Of a DNA stretch of 64,000 bases, positions 52,445 through 60,648 are shown piece by piece. The stretch's first letter is position 1; each line of letters opens with the position of its first letter. Under the pieces are notes generated by a model that ran no database searches, was not told the DNA's origin, and saw only the letters and a list, made by a program, of their open reading frames with translations. The DNA is from Anaerolineales bacterium (lineage in GTDB: Bacteria > Chloroflexota > Anaerolineae > JAAEKA01): NCBI GenBank assembly GCA_020634615.1, contig JACKBI010000009.1, forward strand, positions 1 through 64,000, in the 5' to 3' direction. Made by a program: the position numbers and the translations under genes.

Positions 52445-55213
52445 TTAGCCGGCGACGCCAGCAGCGACAGCCTGGACGGCGTTGTGCTGGTGCAGGGCTA
52501 CCTGAGCATCCAGATGCGCTGGCATGAGGTCGAAGACGACTTTCTTTACCGTGCCGTTGAAGGCGTAGGGCGCTTTTTCCTCGTAGTCGAGATCGACCAC
52601 ACCGCCGTTGTCACGACCGATGTCCATGCCGGCATAGGAGGTGAAGGCGATGGGCACCGTCTTGTCCAGGCGGCCTTCGCCGATCTGCTTGTCGTTGGCC
52701 CAGAGCGTCACCTTGCCACCCGAGCCCGGCATGGGCGCATCTGCCTCGAACAGCATCTTGACCGCGACATCACCCGCCGGCAGCTTCTCGCTGGAGGTTT
52801 GCCTGTAGAACTCGACGCCCAAGAGCGAGTAGGTGTGGCGCAGCCGGCCCTCGCCGTCGACCCACAGCGAGTACCCGCCGGTGAAGTCGGAGTTGGCCAC
52901 GATGACGCCCTCCGCGCCACCTTCCGGCACGTTGAGATCAGCTTCGATGGCATACGACCGTCCCTGAACGCGCGGAGTCATGCCGCGCTGGACGTTCTGC
53001 ACGTTGCCCATGAAGCTGAAGCGGGTCACCGTCGGCAGCGGCGGCAGGATGCCGTACATGACCGACACGCCGGCCATCAGCGGCAGCACGCGGTTGCGCT
53101 CGGCTTCTTCCCACCACAGCGCTTGCAGTTCAGCGACCTTGTCCGGGTGCTGGGCCGCGATGTTGTGGGCCTGGGAGAAGTCCTTGGTCAGGTCATACAG
53201 TTCCCAGCCTACATCGCGGTCCGGGTCCCAGTCAGCTTCGGGGCCGAACTGGGCCAGCGTCTTGGGGGACAGGTCCCACGGGATGCGGTCCGGGCGGGAA
53301 GCCGCCCACCAGCCGTCCTTGTACATCGCGCGGCAGCCGAACATCTCGAAGTACTGCACCGTGTGATGCTCCGGCGCGGCCCCGTCGTCGAAGGAGAACA
53401 GGAAGCTGGTGCCATCCATCGGCTCCTGCGGGATGCCGTCGACCATGGTCGGTTCGGGGATGCCGACCGCTTCGAGAATCGTCGGGCCGATGTCGATCAC
53501 ATGGGTGAACTGGGCGCGCGGGGTCTTGTCCGGCTTGATGCGATTGGGCCAGGCGATCGCCATGGGGTCACGCGTGCCGCCCAGGTGGCTGGCCGTCTGC
53601 TTGCCCCACTGGAAGGGGGTGTTCATCGCGTGCGCCCAGGCTGCCGCGAAGTGCGGCGCGGTGTGTTCGCTGCCCAGCGCCTCGATGCCGCCATATTGCT
53701 CGATCAGCGCCAACTGCTGATCGGCGTCCAGCACGATGCCGTTGAGGAAGGTCATCTCGTTGAAGGAGCCGGTGGTGGTGCCTTCCATGCTGGCGCCGTT
53801 GTCGCCCCAGATGTAGATGATCAACGTGTTGTCGAGATCACCCAGCCCTTCGATGGAGTCCAGCAGGCGTCCCACGTTCCAGTCGGCGTTCTCGGAGAAA
53901 CCGGCGAACACTTCCATCTGGCGCGCGTACAGCTTCTTTTCACTGTCGCTGAGCGTGTCCCAGGCCGGGAAGAGGTCGGGCCGCGGGGTGAGCTCGGCGT
54001 CCTGCGGGATGATTCCCAGCTTCTTCTGGCGCGCGAAGGTCTCTTCGCGCAGCTTGTCCCAGCCCTGGTCGAACTTGCCCTTGTACTTGTCGGCCCATTC
54101 GCTGGACACATGGTGCGGCGCATGGCTGCAACCGGTGGAGTAGTACAGCATCCACGGTTTGTGAGCGTCCTGCGCCCGCACCCCGTGCAGCCATTCGATG
54201 GCCTTGTCGGTGATGTCGTCGGGGAAGTAATACGGCTCGCCGTCCTTGCCCTCAGGCACGCCCATCGTCCAGTCGTCCAGCGTGATGATCGGGTCGTACT
54301 GGCCGGCAGCGCCGCTGAGGAAGCCCCACCAGTGGTCGAAGCCCCACGATTTGGGCCAGTGGTCGAACGGGCCGGCCGGACCTTGCACGTTGTCGGGCGT
54401 GAGGTGCCATTTGCCGAAGCCGGCGGTGACGTAGCCATTTTCCTTGAGGATGCGCGGAAAGGCGGTGCAACTGCGCGGCCTGGCGGCGGTGTAGCCGGGG
54501 AAGGGGCCGGGGTACTCAGCGATGGAGCCGAAGCCGACCCGGTGCTGGTTGCGCCCGGTCAGCATCGCGGCGCGCGTCGGCGAGCAGACCGACGTCACAT
54601 GCAGCCGGTTGTAGGCAAGTCCTGCCTCCTGCACACGCGTGAACGCGTCTGTCTCGATCGGGCCGCCAAAGGAGCTGGGTCCGCCGAAGCCGGCGTCATC
54701 GATGATGACCAGCAGCACGTTGGGCGCGCCATCCGGCGCTTTGGGGCCAGGGATCATCGTCCAGTCAGGGACAGAATCGTGCATGGTGCGCCCGATCGTG
54801 CCGCCGAAGGTGCGGTCGGGGATCGGAAGTTCGGTGCGGTCGGGCACGAACTTCTGGAGCGCTTCCACCAGCGCACCCTCCAGGCCCTTGTCGTCGATGA
54901 CCGCTATCGACTTGGCAAGGGCGCTGCCCAGCGCCCGCTGGGCAGCCAGACGATCTGTTTCGGGAACGACCGCGAGCATGGCAGCCATGCCCGGCCTGAG
55001 CCGCGCGCCAAGCCCGGCTGGCATGCGGCTCATCAGGTCCCCGTCGCTGTGGTCGATTCTGACCTGTCCGCTGGCATCCTTTTCCATGAGGATGATGCCC
55101 TCGGTTCTGATTTGCTGATCTGCGACGGCCTGCGAAAATCTAGCGAAATCGGCCTGCGCTGCTTCCAGCGACAGGTAACCTGTCAGGAAGGCGATGTTGT
55201 TTTCTTGAGTCAC
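52445..55213 (-). CDS. Arylsulfatase fused to an N-terminal DUF1269-like domain
   Basis: 922 residues from GTG 55213, after AAGGAGAAAACA; ATG 55240 lies before that site. Residues about 5-130 resemble DUF1269 (TGYLSLEAAQADFARF, GIILMEKDASGQVRID, AKSIAVIDDKGLEGALVEAL). From about 160 a type I sulfatase follows: NVLLVIIDDAGFGGPSSFGG (metal Asp pair), then CSPTRAAMLTGRN with Cys210 as the formylglycine residue, GKWHLTP, and GDNGASMEG. The C-terminal 190 residues add a beta-sandwich. No signal peptide, so it appears cytoplasmic. No maturase gene (FGE or anSME) is nearby. Substrate unknown; enzymes of this length resemble alkyl- or aryl-sulfate hydrolases. Confidence 0.87.
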   Translation of the reverse strand: MTQENNIAFLTGYLSLEAAQADFARFSQAVADQQIRTEGIILMEKDASGQVRIDHSDGDLMSRMPAGLGARLRPGMAAMLAVVPETDRLAAQRALGSALAKSIAVIDDKGLEGALVEALQKFVPDRTELPIPDRTFGGTIGRTMHDSVPDWTMIPGPKAPDGAPNVLLVIIDDAGFGGPSSFGGPIETDAFTRVQEAGLAYNRLHVTSVCSPTRAAMLTGRNQHRVGFGSIAEYPGPFPGYTAARPRSCTAFPRILKENGYVTAGFGKWHLTPDNVQGPAGPFDHWPKSWGFDHWWGFLSGAAGQYDPIITLDDWTMGVPEGKDGEPYYFPDDITDKAIEWLHGVRAQDAHKPWMLYYSTGCSHAPHHVSSEWADKYKGKFDQGWDKLREETFARQKKLGIIPQDAELTPRPDLFPAWDTLSDSEKKLYARQMEVFAGFSENADWNVGRLLDSIEGLGDLDNTLIIYIWGDNGASMEGTTTGSFNEMTFLNGIVLDADQQLALIEQYGGIEALGSEHTAPHFAAAWAHAMNTPFQWGKQTASHLGGTRDPMAIAWPNRIKPDKTPRAQFTHVIDIGPTILEAVGIPEPTMVDGIPQEPMDGTSFLFSFDDGAAPEHHTVQYFEMFGCRAMYKDGWWAASRPDRIPWDLSPKTLAQFGPEADWDPDRDVGWELYDLTKDFSQAHNIAAQHPDKVAELQALWWEEAERNRVLPLMAGVSVMYGILPPLPTVTRFSFMGNVQNVQRGMTPRVQGRSYAIEADLNVPEGGAEGVIVANSDFTGGYSLWVDGEGRLRHTYSLLGVEFYRQTSSEKLPAGDVAVKMLFEADAPMPGSGGKVTLWANDKQIGEGRLDKTVPIAFTSYAGMDIGRDNGGVVDLDYEEKAPYAFNGTVKKVVFDLMPAHLDAQVALHQHNAVQAVAAGVAG

Positions 55214-55479
55214 TGTTTTCTCCTTGTGCACAGATCTCATGAACTATCGTGATCACGATGGCCTCAGGCTAGCTAGGCTTTGCCGTTGGTCAGGTGCGCA
55301 GTTTGTTTGAACGTACTTGCTTGCGAAGATGCGTGTCAGCCGGCTGCCGGCAATGTTGCTTCTGCGCGGTTTCGATGAAACTATCTTAACCGCGTTCCGG
55401 CAACGTCCATAATTCTTCAACCTGGCAACTTTGTCGTGACAGCGCCAGCGCGCTCATTCGAGTCGGCCAGGTCGTCTGG

Positions 55480-56877
55480 CTAGCTGTGGTTGAAACTGCC
55501 GGCCTCCTCCTCAGTCAGCGGGGAGGTCACAGGATGTCTGTCGAAGTGGGCCACCGCCACCTTGTAGTCATCCATCAACAGGCTGGCCAGATCGCGGCTG
55601 AAGCCGTGGCGGACCAGGATACGCTGCACGACCATATCCTGCCGGTTGGCAGGCATGGTGTACGCCGGCACCAGCCAGCCGCGCACCCGCAGCCGGTCGG
55701 CCAGATCGAACAGCGTGAAATCGTGCTCCACGTCTTCTGTGAGCTTCCAGGCCAGCGCTGGAATGCCCAGCTTCGGGTCGCCGTTGTACAGGATCTCGAA
55801 CGGTCCCAGTTTGGCGATCTCTTCGGCCAGGTACATGGCCGTCTCGTAGCAGGCCATCTGAATCTTGCGGTAGCCATCCCGTCCCAGCCGCAGGAAGTTG
55901 TAGTACTGGGCCACGATCTGGCCGCCGGGCCGCGAGAAGTTCAGGGCGAAGGTCGGCATGTTGCCGCCCAGGTAGTTGACGTTGAAGATCAGGTCCTTGG
56001 GCAGGTCTTCCACGTCGCGCCAGACTATCCAGCCCACGCCCAGCGGCGCCAGACCGAACTTGTGGCCCGATGTGTTGATCGACTTGACCCGCGGCAGCCG
56101 GAAATCCCATACCAGTTCGGGCGCAGTGAACGGCGCCAGAAAGCCGCCGCTGGCGCCGTCGACGTGGATGGGGATGTTCAAGCCGGTCTCGGCTTCAAGC
56201 TTGTCCAGCGCATCGCTGACATCCTTGACCGGCTCGTACTGCCCGGTGAAAGTCACGCCCAGGGTCGGCACCACGCCGATGGTGTTCTCGTCGACGCGCT
56301 GGAGCACTTCTGCGGGGGTCATGAGCAGGCGGTCGCCCTCCATGGGGATCTCGCGCAGCTCCACGTCCCAGTAGCGGGCGAACTTGTGCCAGCAGATCTG
56401 CACCGGGCCGGTGATCATGTTGGGTTTGTCGGTAGGCTTGCCGGCAGCTTTGCGCCGCGCTCGCCAGTTCCACAGCAGCGCCATGCCGCCCAGCATGGCA
56501 GCCTCGCTGGAGCCTGTCGTCGATGTGCCCAGGGTGTTAGCTGCATCGGGCGAGTTCCACAGATCGGCCAGAATATGCACGCAGCGCGCTTCCAACTCGG
56601 CGGTCTGCGGATACTCGTCTTTGTCGATCATGTTCTTGTCGACGGTCAGATCCATGATCCTGTGGACCTCAGGCTCGAGCCAGGTCTGGCAGAACGTGGC
56701 CAGATTCTGGCGCGAGTTGCCATCCAGCATCAGCTCGTCGGCCACCACCTGATAGGCATGGCGGGGATCATGTTCCTTTTCGGGGATCCTGTACTTGGGC
56801 ATCGACACCGACAGGTCAGTTGAGGCAAAAACCTCATCGAGAAGCTCTTCTCGAACGGTTGCTCGTGCATGCAGCAT
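55480..56877 (-). CDS. gadB: Glutamate decarboxylase
   Basis: 465 residues, the usual GadB length, after a strong AAGGAGGTCACAG. PLP fold type I: GTSTTGSSEAAMLGGMALLW, PIHVDGASGGF, and the Schiff-base Lys in INTSGHKFGLAPLG (near residue 272), then GGNMPTFALNFSRPGGQIVAQYY. It converts glutamate to GABA, consuming a proton, the basis of acid resistance. The N-terminal 50 residues carry the acid-responsive helix region. A GadC-type antiporter would be expected beside it; the remains of a permease gene lie immediately upstream on the same strand. Confidence 0.96.
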   Translation of the reverse strand: MLHARATVREELLDEVFASTDLSVSMPKYRIPEKEHDPRHAYQVVADELMLDGNSRQNLATFCQTWLEPEVHRIMDLTVDKNMIDKDEYPQTAELEARCVHILADLWNSPDAANTLGTSTTGSSEAAMLGGMALLWNWRARRKAAGKPTDKPNMITGPVQICWHKFARYWDVELREIPMEGDRLLMTPAEVLQRVDENTIGVVPTLGVTFTGQYEPVKDVSDALDKLEAETGLNIPIHVDGASGGFLAPFTAPELVWDFRLPRVKSINTSGHKFGLAPLGVGWIVWRDVEDLPKDLIFNVNYLGGNMPTFALNFSRPGGQIVAQYYNFLRLGRDGYRKIQMACYETAMYLAEEIAKLGPFEILYNGDPKLGIPALAWKLTEDVEHDFTLFDLADRLRVRGWLVPAYTMPANRQDMVVQRILVRHGFSRDLASLLMDDYKVAVAHFDRHPVTSPLTEEEAGSFNHS

Positions 56878-57012
56878 CTGTGACCTCCTTGTGCTATAGT
56901 AAGTTCCACTTCGTTTACGTGTTCAGATAGAGCTGCACCGCCATCACTGAGAAGATCCAGAAGACACTCTGTACCGACGGGCCGAAAGCGCAGAAGAGAA
57001 CCAGGACGGTTA

Positions 57013-57229
57013 GGACGCGTCTATCAACTCGATACCGCTTTGGCCGGTCTCCTGACCGAGCCAACACAGAAGTGATTTCTAGACGCATCCGTAACTATTC
57101 AGCCTTAGACTTCGGAAGTCGCCGGTTCTACGTAACAACTAGCCCAACGCGGTGAGAGATGCTTCCACTTTGCTGCGGCGACTTCCGAAGTCTGGCGCTC
57201 CGTGATAGCCTGAATAGTTACACGCATCC
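57013..57229. repeat. Family A element, copy 3, interrupted
   Basis: Left end GGACGCGTCTA (57013-57023), right end TAGACGCATCC (57080-57090), about 78 bp when the insertion at 57091-57229 is removed, with core GGCCGGTCTCCTGACC. TTA occurs just outside each end (57010-57012 and 57230-57232), a possible 3-bp target duplication. It interrupts the permease remnant. Confidence 0.8.
57091..57221. repeat. Family B element, copy 2, with perfect 8-bp target duplication
   Basis: 131 bp; ends GTAACTATTCAG (57091-57102) and CTGAATAGTTAC (57210-57221), perfect 12-bp inverted repeats. ACGCATCC stands immediately outside both ends (57083-57090, 57222-57229). Inner perfect inverted repeat AGACTTCGGAAGTCGCCG (57107-57124) with complement 57176-57193. 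It is inserted into the right end of the family A element. Confidence 0.88.
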
Positions 57230-57424
57230 TTAGGTTGATGTCCTGGACGATCAACTCCTTGCTGCCAGCAACCGCAAATGCCTCAACACCGCAAAATGCG
57301 ATCAGGGTCGAGAGCCAGTAGACGACCAGATTGTCAGCGCCGGTGAAGACTGCGCTGATTGCCAATGACTGTGTCGCTATGGATGCATCAGCTCCTGAAC
57401 TTGTTGAAGTCAATTCCGAAACTG

Positions 57425-57898
57425 CTATTCTATGGCCGGACCCCCGTTGACGAACAACATGCGCTGCTCGCCGCCGGCTGTTTCCAGCGCCAGGTTGCCG
57501 GCGCCGTCAGGGCCACCCGCCGCCACTTCGCCCAGCAGTTGCAGATACATGCTGTTCAACGAGCCATCGGGGCAGGCCATCATGGTCGTCGCGCCGATGG
57601 TGATCGAGAAGCCGGCTTCCTGGGAATAGGTGCCGCTGAAGCTGTTGCAGTCGGCCATGCCGCTCAATGTCCCGTCGTCGCGGAAGACGATGGTGTAGTC
57701 CTGCGGATTGGGGACAGCAGTCGTCTCGCCGGTTGTCTTGTTGGAGACGTTGGTCCACTGCCAGTTGATATTTGTGATCGAGTTGGGGGAGGCAGCGGGC
57801 GGTGGCACGGGCGTCGCCGGCGGGAAGCAGGCTGCACTGACAAGGAGCACGAGGCTCAGGACTGTCAGCAGAAGGATGGTGGAAGTTCGCTTGTTCAT
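57425..57898 (-). CDS. META-domain lipoprotein 2
   Basis: 157 residues after GAGGT. Signal peptide and lipobox VLLVSAACFPP (Cys24), then a Pro-rich linker. META/HslJ-type sandwich: NINWQWTNVSN, YTIVFRDDGTLSGMADCNSFSGTYSQEAG, MMACPDGSLNSMYLQLLGEV. Closest in the window to the lipoprotein at 43477-43878. Downstream of the DUF1269 gene by 11 bases, so the two form an operon. Confidence 0.85.
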   Translation of the reverse strand: MNKRTSTILLLTVLSLVLLVSAACFPPATPVPPPAASPNSITNINWQWTNVSNKTTGETTAVPNPQDYTIVFRDDGTLSGMADCNSFSGTYSQEAGFSITIGATTMMACPDGSLNSMYLQLLGEVAAGGPDGAGNLALETAGGEQRMLFVNGGPAIE

Positions 57899-57909
57899 TG
57901 GTTACCTCA

Positions 57910-58341
57910 TTATTGGGTTAGTGTGCCGCCCAGCGCGGTCAGTTTGTCCGACACAGCAGTTGCTTTGGAAGCGTTGGTAACGATTCCTACGGCTGCTTTG
58001 CCGTTGTCCAATTCGCCGGCGAGCCTGGCCTGCTCTTCTTTGGACAGCCCCAGGCCCTTGCGGAAGAAGGCGCCGATGATGGCGCCGCCGATCGCGCCGC
58101 CGATGATCGTGATGCCGCCGGAAAGGATGCCAGCCACAACACCGATGACGGCGCCCGTCCGCGTCTTGCGCTTGCCCACCTTATAGGATTTGACCTTGCC
58201 GTCCTCTTCCTTGACCAGCACCGCGACCGCGTCGAGCTTGACCTTTTTGTGGCGCTTGCTCCACTTCTTGATTGCTTCGGCGGCGCTGTCAGCGGCGAAT
58301 TCGCTCTCAAACAGAGCGAGAACCAGTTGTTTGTCTGCCAT
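57910..58341 (-). CDS. DUF1269 family protein
   Basis: 143 residues. N-terminal alpha/beta part (LVLALFESEFAADSAAEAIKKW, LDAVAVLVKEEDGKVKSYKVG), a central glycine-rich hydrophobic stretch (GAVIGVVAGILSGGITIIGGAIGGAIIGAFF, about 63-93) that could be a membrane hairpin, and a C-terminal beta part (LDNGKAAVGIVTNAS). Family function unknown; often near transport and stress genes. A related domain is fused to the sulfatase 2.7 kb away. Confidence 0.87.
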   Translation of the reverse strand: MADKQLVLALFESEFAADSAAEAIKKWSKRHKKVKLDAVAVLVKEEDGKVKSYKVGKRKTRTGAVIGVVAGILSGGITIIGGAIGGAIIGAFFRKGLGLSKEEQARLAGELDNGKAAVGIVTNASKATAVSDKLTALGGTLTQ

Positions 58342-58433
58342 GGTTGACTCTCTTCAACGCGTTGCACGGTCGCCTTTGATGGCGGGTGTTCGGCCGAGCC
58401 GGCGACGGGATGGCGTTCGGCCGTGTCCTCACG

Positions 58434-59306
58434 TCATGCCGGCTTGCCGGCAGGTTGGGCCGACCCGCTGCGCCTGCTCAGCAGCTTGGCGGTCGGTAGC
58501 AGGATCAGCAGCATCAGAATAGCCGCCACCAGCACGAACGATAGTGTGTCGCTGCCGGAGAAGTTTTGCACGCTGACCAGAATAGCGGCCGAGAGGTTGC
58601 GCAGCGGCGTAGCCAGACCCATCGTGCCGCGAATTGCCGGATCACGCCCGCCCAGCAGCAGGCCGATTGCCAACGACGCAGCGATGAACAACAGCAGGGC
58701 CAGCAGGCCGTTGGAGCCGATCAGATTCAGGATGTTGGAGACGTTCAGTCCCAATGCCACCACCAGCAGGATGAGGACTGAGATGCTGGAGACCTTGTTC
58801 ATCAGTGGCCCCCAGTGAGCCGCGACGTCCGTGGAGTGCGATCGCAGCAGCAGGCCGATAGCCAGCGGGATCAGCATCAACACGATCAGCGACTTGGCGA
58901 TATCCCAGCCGCGGATCGATGCGTCGGGCACCAGCAGGGGCAGGACGATGGGCAGGTAGAAGATGGTTACTACCATCAGCAGCACCATCAGCCCGACGCC
59001 GAAGGCGATGCTGCCCTTGGCGCCTTGCACCAATTTGGGCAGGAACGGCGCGCCGGCCGACAGCGACAGGACGATCAGTCCGGTCTGTAGCGACTGCTCC
59101 AGCGGGATCACCAGAATGATCACATAGGCTACCAGCGGCACCAGCACGAAGTTGGCCAGCAGCGCCAGCGCCACCAGCCGCCCGTTCTTCAGTGGCTCGA
59201 TGATCTGGCCCATGGTCAGGCTCATTCCCATCGCCAGCATGCTGGTAACGATGAAGAGCAAACCCGAGATGCCGGCAATAGCCCCAAATAACTCGGCGGC
59301 TGTCAT
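58434..59306 (-). CDS. Bile acid:sodium symporter (BASS) family protein
   Basis: 290 residues from ATG 59306, after AAAGGT; the longer frame to 59366 is not needed. Ten helices in BASS topology: FIVTSMLAMGMSLTMGQIIEPL (GMxLT motif), LSLSAGAPFLPKLVQGAKGS, and TMGLATPLRNLSAAILV, matching the unwound-helix sodium and substrate sites. BASS homologues in bacteria carry organic anions such as pantoate or pyruvate, and rarely bile acids; the cargo here is unknown. Confidence 0.87.
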   Translation of the reverse strand: MTAAELFGAIAGISGLLFIVTSMLAMGMSLTMGQIIEPLKNGRLVALALLANFVLVPLVAYVIILVIPLEQSLQTGLIVLSLSAGAPFLPKLVQGAKGSIAFGVGLMVLLMVVTIFYLPIVLPLLVPDASIRGWDIAKSLIVLMLIPLAIGLLLRSHSTDVAAHWGPLMNKVSSISVLILLVVALGLNVSNILNLIGSNGLLALLLFIAASLAIGLLLGGRDPAIRGTMGLATPLRNLSAAILVSVQNFSGSDTLSFVLVAAILMLLILLPTAKLLSRRSGSAQPAGKPA

Positions 59307-59333
59307 AGAAACGACCTTTCTGGCAGACAAGCT

Positions 59334-59362
59334 GGATAGCGGCCCACGAGCGGCCGCTATCC
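59334..59362 (-). terminator. 11-bp hairpin between two genes
   Basis: GGATAGCGGCC (59334-59344), 7-base loop, GGCCGCTATCC (59352-59362): a perfect stem in the spacer between the hypothetical gene (stop 59388) and the BASS gene (start 59306). No U-run; may be an attenuating structure. Confidence 0.5.
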
Positions 59363-59387
59363 ACACGAAACTGTTTAGGCTGGACGA

Positions 59388-59864
59388 CTAGCGGCGGTCG
59401 CGGCGATCATCGCGGCGGTCACGGCGGTGCGCGCCGGCCACCGATACCGGCGAGAGCGGTCGGCCGATCACGTCGATAAAGAGCGAGCTGGGGCCACCCT
59501 CGGCCGGCATCTCACCGTCCAGGATCGTAACCCTGTACGTGAGCGTGTGGCCTTCCAACACCGGGTCCATCAGCTCCACCACCACATCGCTGACCATGTC
59601 AGGGTGGAAGATGGAAAGCACCGCGTTGGGCGGGTTGGAGGCGAAGCTGTCCTCGCCCTGGTCCCACGACTCGACGAACTCATGCGAGCTGATGTGCCCG
59701 GTGACGCGGTCCGGCCTGTCCGAGAAAAACAGGGTCGTCGGCGCCAGCGTTTGCAGCGTGAGAATGTCGTCGTCGTAGCTCATGGCGTGCGCTGTCTGGA
59801 CGTATAGCGCCTCGATTTCTTCGGGGCGAGCAATACTTTTCGTGTCATACGTTTCACTGGTCAT
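59388..59864 (-). CDS. Conserved hypothetical protein with Arg/Asp tail
   Basis: 158 residues; an AGGAGACACACA site precedes the ATG. Core: ALYVQTAHAMSYDDDILTLQ, LFFSDRPDRVTGHISSHEFVESW, EDSFASNPPNAVLSIFHPD, LTYRVTILDGEMP, SSLFIDVIGRP. I recall a bacterial family with this TxFFSDRPxRxxGH pattern but no function. The last 18 residues are a repeated Arg-Arg-Asp tail. No signal peptide. Likely co-transcribed with the BASS gene. Confidence 0.75.
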   Translation of the reverse strand: MTSETYDTKSIARPEEIEALYVQTAHAMSYDDDILTLQTLAPTTLFFSDRPDRVTGHISSHEFVESWDQGEDSFASNPPNAVLSIFHPDMVSDVVVELMDPVLEGHTLTYRVTILDGEMPAEGGPSSLFIDVIGRPLSPVSVAGAHRRDRRDDRRDRR

Positions 59865-60075
59865 TGTGTGTCTCCTTGGGTGTTGTATGTATTTTGCCCG
59901 CTCTCATTTGGCTGGCAAACGAGATTGCGGGTGATTACCGGTGGCAGGTGTTGATTAGATCAGCATGGTGCTGCCCGTCGCGTCGCGCGCATGGTCACGG
60001 CCCGCGACTGGCAGACGCCCAACGACATTCGACCGGCTACGGGCGTAGTCCTGATCTGGCGCTCATGTATGCTGC

Positions 60076-60336
60076 TCACTGATTCTTCTTGATGGCAAGA
60101 CATTCTACCGACAATAGCGGCAGGCCCAGATCATAAAGCGTGTTAAGCACACCGGAGAGCGCTGCCTGATCCTGGAATTCACCGGTGAGCACTGTCACGG
60201 GCGTTTCTTTGGGCCGGCTCTGGATATGGATGGCCACACCGTTCATGCGATCGGACCAGCTTTCGTCCAGAAAGCCTTGGATACGAATCCTGTATGCTGC
60301 TGCTGAGTCGACCGTCAATCCCTGACGAGAGTACAT
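60076..60336 (-). CDS. Small hypothetical protein
   Basis: 86 residues. Segments YRIRIQGFLDESWSDRMNGVAIH, TVLTGEFQDQAALSGVLNTLYDLGLPLLSVECL suggest an alpha/beta fold typical of small proteins near STAND regulators in Chloroflexota. No family name can be given. It lies between the LuxR regulator and the hypothetical gene, on the same strand, with 312 bases (including a family C element) separating it from the regulator. Confidence 0.65.
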   Translation of the reverse strand: MYSRQGLTVDSAAAYRIRIQGFLDESWSDRMNGVAIHIQSRPKETPVTVLTGEFQDQAALSGVLNTLYDLGLPLLSVECLAIKKNQ

Positions 60337-60483
60337 CGCGATGCCTTTGATTTAGAGCGGTGATAGGTGCAGCGAGGCGGCCATGCGCTCCGCTGATCTG
60401 TGAACACAGCGCGTTTTCGCGCGTAATCGTATGCTATCACAGGCAAAGATGGAAAGACAGGCCTGAAAGTATGTAAAAAAGTT

Positions 60484-60597
60484 GCAACTATTCTGCCAGG
60501 ACCGACAGTCCTTGTCAATACCCGGAGCTTCAACTGGCGCGACCCGCACTTCGTCACAAGACCAGACCTGTCAGTCCTCCGGCGCCTGAGTAGTAGC
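60484..60597. repeat. Family C element, copy 2, with perfect 8-bp target duplication
   Basis: 114 bp. Imperfect ends GCAACTATTCTG (60484-60495) and CTGAGTAGTAGC (60586-60597). AAAAAGTT stands directly outside both ends (60476-60483 and 60598-60605). The interior matches the 41966-42079 copy in the opposite orientation at nearly every position. It fills much of the 312-base gap 60337-60648; the rest holds nothing recognised. Confidence 0.85.
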
Positions 60598-60648
60598 AAA
60601 AAGTTGCAGGGATGACCGTTAACAAGAAATTCGGGGAGAGGAAGGGGA

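Larger units (their letters stand above)
56915..57413 (-). pseudogene. Amino-acid permease remnant broken by nested elements
   Basis: Two fragments in the same order and direction. Upstream part (57413-about 57233): FTGADNLVVYWLSTLIAF, CGVEAFAVAGSKELIVQDIN, membrane-helix-like and typical of APC transporters near helices 5-6. Downstream part (about 57009-56915): VLVLFCAFGPSVQSVFWIFSVMAVQLYLNT, typical of a later APC helix pair, stopped by TAA. Between them lie family A and B elements. N- and C-terminal parts of a 450-500-residue permease are missing. Given the gadB gene 38 bases on, an ancestral GadC-like glutamate/GABA antiporter is the natural guess, but the identity rests on short segments. 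Confidence 0.55.

Noticed and set aside
52403..55252. A 949-codon open frame opposite the sulfatase gene
   Set aside because: The sulfatase frame contains CSPTR and metal ligands; the reverse frame has Val/Gly/Arg-rich shadow composition and runs across the sulfatase terminator.
55486..56823. A 445-codon open frame opposite gadB
   Set aside because: It is a codon-bias shadow; gadB is intact with its PLP lysine.
57105..57413. A 102-residue membrane protein gene
   Set aside because: Its C-terminal part is encoded by the inserted elements; the rest is a permease fragment, so it is treated as part of the pseudogene.
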